A DNA stretch of 64,000 nucleotides from Paenibacillus camerounensis (lineage in GTDB: Bacteria; Bacillota; Bacilli; Paenibacillales; Paenibacillaceae). Made by a program: the position numbers and the translations under genes. The notes under the pieces were generated by a model. It made no database searches. It worked only from the letters and a program-made list of their open reading frames with translations, and was not told the DNA's origin. The stretch spans positions 124,001 through 188,000 of the forward strand of contig NZ_CCDG010000011.1 in the NCBI RefSeq assembly GCF_000723885.1, given 5' to 3'. Below are positions 60,996 through 64,000 of the stretch, piece by piece; positions within the stretch are counted from its first letter, which is position 1, and each line of letters opens with the position of its first letter.

Positions 60996-63287
60996 ATGGC
61001 CAACAAACTGATTACCAGCAGCCTCGGCTATCCGAGAATCGGCAGAAACCGGGAATGGAAGAAGACGCTAGAATCGTATTGGAGCGGTAAAATCAATGAA
61101 GAGGTTTTCCGCACTGAGATGGCCGGATTGCAGCTCCAGCATCTTAGAACACAGCAGGAGGCAGGGATTGACCTGATTCCGGTTGGTGATTTCACCTTCT
61201 ATGATCATGTACTGGACACGGCAGCAATGTTCGGCATTGTACCGCCGCGTTACGGCTATACCGGCGGAGAGATTCAGCTGAATCTATATTTCGCGATGGC
61301 CCGCGGAAGTGAAGAAGCGCCTGCCTGTGAGATGACTAAATGGTTCAATACGAATTATCACTATATCGTACCGGAGATCGGCAATCAGACCCCGGTGCTG
61401 ACGTCCAACAAACCGCTTGCCGCCTACCGTTTCGCCAAGGAGCAGGCTGGAATTGAAGGGAAACCGGTTATTCTCGGCCTGTATACCTTCCTGAAATTAT
61501 CCAAGGGATTCCGTGCTGCTGATATTGCAGAAGTGGCAGACCGCTTCCTGCCGGTCTACATTCAGCTGCTGCAGGAGCTGCAGCAGGAGGGAGTGGCCTG
61601 GGTGCAGGTTGATGAGCCGGCGGCAGTTACCGGGCTGACAAAGGAAGACCTGGCCCTGCTGGAGAGAATCTACCAGACGATTGCTGCAGAGGTACCGGGA
61701 CTTAAGCTGCTGCTGCAGACTTATTTCGAGGCTGCAGAGCCGCTTGAGGCACTGCTGAAGCTTCCGGTGGCTGGTCTTGGTCTTGACTTTGTCCATGACG
61801 GCGGAGCTAACCTTGCCGCTATAGGGCAGCTTGGCTGGCCGGAAGATAAATGGCTCGGCGCAGGAATCATTGACGGGCGGAACATCTGGCGCAGCGATGC
61901 CGGGGCCAAGCTGGAGCTGGTCAGCCGGCTTAGCAGCTTCGTACCGGCTGAGCGGCTGATTCTGCAGCCCTCCTGCAGCCTGCTGCATGTGCCGGTGACG
62001 GTGCAGAGTGAAGACCGGCTGAAGAGCACGGTCAAGAATGCCATCGCCTTCGCAGACGAGAAGCTGGCTGAGCTTAGTCTGATCGCTGCAGCGGCGCTGG
62101 ATGAGCAGGGCAGCTACGCTGCAGAGCTGGAAGCTAACCGTGAGGCGCTTGCTCTCTTCCGCGCACTGCCGGAGCGTGGCCGCAGCGATGTAGCCGAGCA
62201 GGTGCGCAGCCTGCAGCAGCTTCCCGACAGACGGACCCTGCCTTTTGCAGAACGGCAAAAGGTTCAGCGTGAGAAATGGAAGCTGCCGCTCCTGCCGACA
62301 ACGACCATCGGCAGCTTTCCGCAGACGGCTGAAGTGCGCCAGGCGCGGCTTAAATGGCGCAAAGGCGTATGGAGCCAGGAGCGCTATGACGGGTTTGTCC
62401 GCCAGCAGATTGCTGATGCGATTGCTTTTCAGGAGGAGCTGGGGCTGGATGTCCTGGTGCACGGGGAATTTGAGCGGACGGATATGGTGGAGTTCTTCGG
62501 CGAGAAGCTGGCAGGCTACCTCTTCACCAGAGGCGGCTGGGTGCAGTCCTACGGCTCACGCTGTGTGAAGCCGCCGGTCATTTATGCCGATGTTGCTTTT
62601 GTAGAGCCGATGACAGTCAAGGAAAGCGTCTATGCCCAGTCGCTGACCAGCCTGCCTGTAAAAGGTATGCTGACCGGACCGGTGACGATTCTCAACTGGT
62701 CGTTTGTCCGCGATGACCTGAGCCGTGAAGAGGTAGCGAATCAGATTGCCCTCGCGCTGCGTCAAGAGGTCAAGGCACTGGAGGATGCAGGCATCGAGAT
62801 GATTCAGGTCGATGAGCCGGCCATCCGCGAAGGGCTGCCGCTGAAGGCGGAGGATCATGAGCATTATCTGAATTGGGCGGTCAGAGCCTTCCGGATTGCC
62901 ACGAACCCGGTTAAGGATACAACACAGATTCACACCCATATGTGCTACAGTGAGTTCAATGATATGATCGGTCCGATCTCGGCGATGGATGCAGATGTAA
63001 TCTCCATAGAAACCTCACGCAGCCACAGTGAGCTGATCGTCAGCTTTGAGGAGCAGGAGTATGATAAGGGAATCGGGCTCGGCGTTTATGATATCCACAG
63101 CCCGCGGGTGCCGGATGTGGGTGAGATGACAGCAAGCATTGAGCGTGCCCTGCGTGTGCTGGATGCCGGACAGTTCTGGATTAATCCCGACTGCGGCCTG
63201 AAAACCAGAGGCTGGGAGGAGACCGGAGCAGCCCTGCGCAACATGATAGAGGCGGCAGAGCAGGTAAGAAAAGCGGTCCTGGTGTAA
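60996..63287 (+). CDS. metE: Cobalamin-independent methionine synthase
   Basis: 763 residues, the full two-domain length. The start ITSSLGYPRIGRNREWKKTL is characteristic, and TTTIGSFPQT opens the C-terminal catalytic domain. Zinc ligands lie in IHTHMCYSEF (His and Cys) and NPDCGLKTRG (Cys). It transfers the methyl group of 5-methyltetrahydropteroyl-glutamate to homocysteine. AGGAGTGAATCATA precedes ATG 60996. How it is regulated is not visible. Confidence 0.97.
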   Translation: MANKLITSSLGYPRIGRNREWKKTLESYWSGKINEEVFRTEMAGLQLQHLRTQQEAGIDLIPVGDFTFYDHVLDTAAMFGIVPPRYGYTGGEIQLNLYFAMARGSEEAPACEMTKWFNTNYHYIVPEIGNQTPVLTSNKPLAAYRFAKEQAGIEGKPVILGLYTFLKLSKGFRAADIAEVADRFLPVYIQLLQELQQEGVAWVQVDEPAAVTGLTKEDLALLERIYQTIAAEVPGLKLLLQTYFEAAEPLEALLKLPVAGLGLDFVHDGGANLAAIGQLGWPEDKWLGAGIIDGRNIWRSDAGAKLELVSRLSSFVPAERLILQPSCSLLHVPVTVQSEDRLKSTVKNAIAFADEKLAELSLIAAAALDEQGSYAAELEANREALALFRALPERGRSDVAEQVRSLQQLPDRRTLPFAERQKVQREKWKLPLLPTTTIGSFPQTAEVRQARLKWRKGVWSQERYDGFVRQQIADAIAFQEELGLDVLVHGEFERTDMVEFFGEKLAGYLFTRGGWVQSYGSRCVKPPVIYADVAFVEPMTVKESVYAQSLTSLPVKGMLTGPVTILNWSFVRDDLSREEVANQIALALRQEVKALEDAGIEMIQVDEPAIREGLPLKAEDHEHYLNWAVRAFRIATNPVKDTTQIHTHMCYSEFNDMIGPISAMDADVISIETSRSHSELIVSFEEQEYDKGIGLGVYDIHSPRVPDVGEMTASIERALRVLDAGQFWINPDCGLKTRGWEETGAALRNMIEAAEQVRKAVLV

Positions 63288-63312
63288 ATGTAAATCAAGA
63301 AGAAATAATAAA

Positions 63313-63337
63313 CGCCACCACAATAGCTGTGGTGGCG
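63313..63337. terminator. Hairpin between metE and the VOC gene
   Basis: CGCCACCACA pairs with TGTGGTGGCG around ATAGC. The minus strand continues TTTATTATTTC, so it mainly serves the VOC gene, though it may act both ways. Confidence 0.75.
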
Positions 63338-63357
63338 TAATTGCTGTTGTCAGGCTG

Positions 63358-63735
63358 CTATTTCTGCATTATGGCAAAATAGTTGTTCTCATCATCGGCG
63401 AAGTTAAATACCCGGCCATCCGGCATATCCACCAGATCCCCCACAGTAATGCCCTTTGCCTGGAAGTCTTTATACAGCGTGTCAAGATCATCTGCGAACA
63501 GCAGAATGGATGGTGTGCCCAGATTAAGCTCAGGCTGCATTTCAGCGATGAGCTGCTTGTTATGAAGCACGAAGGAGGTTTGCAGCCCGGCAGCCGGTGC
63601 AATCTCAATCCAGCGCAGCCCCTGGCCGTTGTCTGCTTCGGATACCTTGATGAAGCCGACCTTCTCAGTCCAGAACCTCAGTGCCTGGTCCTGGTCGTTC
63701 ACATACAGCATAACTTGGCCGATTTGCTTAATCAT
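63358..63735 (-). CDS. VOC family (glyoxalase/dioxygenase-like) protein
   Basis: 125 residues. It contains two beta-alpha-beta-beta-beta units (QVMLYVNDQDQALRFWTEKV, then PSILLFADDLDTLYKDFQAK) and a last strand NYFAIMQK. Metal ligands of true glyoxalases are not complete, so it may bind a small ligand rather than act on methylglyoxal. AACCCTCCGG upstream on the plus strand reads as CCGGAGGGTT before the ATG on the minus strand. A Fur-like box lies 90 bp upstream. Confidence 0.8.
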   Translation of the reverse strand: MIKQIGQVMLYVNDQDQALRFWTEKVGFIKVSEADNGQGLRWIEIAPAAGLQTSFVLHNKQLIAEMQPELNLGTPSILLFADDLDTLYKDFQAKGITVGDLVDMPDGRVFNFADDENNYFAIMQK

Positions 63736-63825
63736 CGTTAACCCTCCGGATTCAATTTATGTGAAAGCGTACAACCATTCTATGGTCTTTCTCAGAAAGG
63801 CCGGTTATTTTTTTTATGGAAACAC

Positions 63826-63854
63826 TTGATAATAATTATCATTCTTGATACTAT
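63826..63854 (+). promoter_or_regulatory. Fur-box and promoter near the right edge
   Basis: TGATAATAATTATCA (63827-63841) is a perfect 7-1-7 palindrome of the Fur type. It overlaps a plus-strand promoter, TTGATA (63826-63831) and TACTAT (63849-63854), with a 17-bp spacer. What the promoter transcribes is outside or unclear. Confidence 0.65.
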
Positions 63855-63867
63855 AGGAAATGAAAAG

Positions 63868-63892
63868 AAGGAACCGTGGAGGGTCCCTTCTA
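63868..63892 (-). terminator. Terminator of the gene at the right edge
   Basis: On the minus strand, AGAAGGGACC pairs with GGTTCCTTCT around CTCCAC, followed by TTTC. Confidence 0.55.
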
Positions 63893-63901
63893 GGGTATTA
63901 C

Positions 63902-64000
63902 TTATTTGCTTTCGAAGGTTTTGCAGTCTGTTTCTTCAGAATGCGTTGGCTCCTTGGAGCTGTGATAAGCAACAAAGATGCTTTCAGCGTTACATTTGTT
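63902..64000 (-). CDS. C-terminus of an unidentified protein (partial)
   Basis: A minus frame is open from the window edge to a TAA at 63902-63904 and reads NKCNAESIFVAYHSSKEP, then THSEETDCKTFESK. Composition and the following terminator suggest a true gene end, but 32 residues are too few to name a family. A plus frame over the same bases is also open but looks less protein-like. Confidence 0.4.
   Translation of the reverse strand, partial: NKCNAESIFVAYHSSKEPTHSEETDCKTFESK

Overview
The window reads as chromosomal DNA of a Paenibacillus-like member of the Bacillota. GC content is moderate and Shine-Dalgarno sequences are strong GGAGG types. GTG and TTG starts are common. The gene content fits that group: YesM/YesN-type two-component regulators beside LplB/YtcP-type sugar permeases, a Bce-type antibiotic sensing module, fructose PTS, and CcpA cre-like sites. 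No tRNA, rRNA, CRISPR or phage was seen. All family names come from reading protein motifs; no database search was run.

Layout. 1-435 is the tail of a probable GH31 glycosidase. A 650-base gap with four evenly placed palindromes follows, then an Rrf2 regulator and a methyltransferase that share an operator-like sequence. 2746-10375 is an alpha-glucoside/sucrose unit: LacI regulator, binding lipoprotein, two permeases, GH13 alpha-glucosidase and a sucrose phosphorylase-like enzyme. 10497-19979 holds a cupin, a YesN/YesM pair and, divergently, an LplB/YtcP/binding-protein transporter ending in a clan GH-A glycosidase. Neither transporter has its own ATPase, so a shared MsmK-type ATPase elsewhere is likely. 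20051-24313 holds an MFS exporter with its MarR regulator and a glutamine-dependent NAD synthetase. 24530-33683 is a pectin/galacturonate block: LacI regulator, UxaB, UxaA, UxaC, two esterases, a TIM-barrel isomerase-like protein and a divergent pectinesterase. Pectinesterase and acetylesterase both lack signal peptides, so imported oligogalacturonides are probably trimmed inside the cell.

33684-44737 is a mixed region: an ABC-transporter pseudogene, small hypothetical proteins, an AlkC-like DNA glycosylase, a 13-copy 51-bp tandem repeat, three lipoproteins, a TetR regulator, RNase H, uracil-DNA glycosylase and an AI-2E family transporter. 45021-48691 is the fructose operon fruR-fruK-fruA behind a cre-overlapped promoter and helically phased repeats. 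A decayed IS element, a short Crp/Fnr protein and a YitT-family membrane gene follow. The YitT gene has a 255-nt leader with two small ORFs and mutually exclusive pairings. 52312-60592 holds a Bce-type response regulator and kinase, then after three minus-strand genes a BceAB-type transporter, a DedA protein and undecaprenyl-diphosphatase: a cell-envelope lipid-carrier defence module. The window ends with metE, a VOC-family protein, a Fur-box promoter and the tail of an unidentified minus-strand gene.

The most promising undescribed items are the YitT leader with two uORFs (50051-50305), the Bce/DedA/UppP module, the 51-bp minisatellite open on both strands, and the palindrome array near the left edge.
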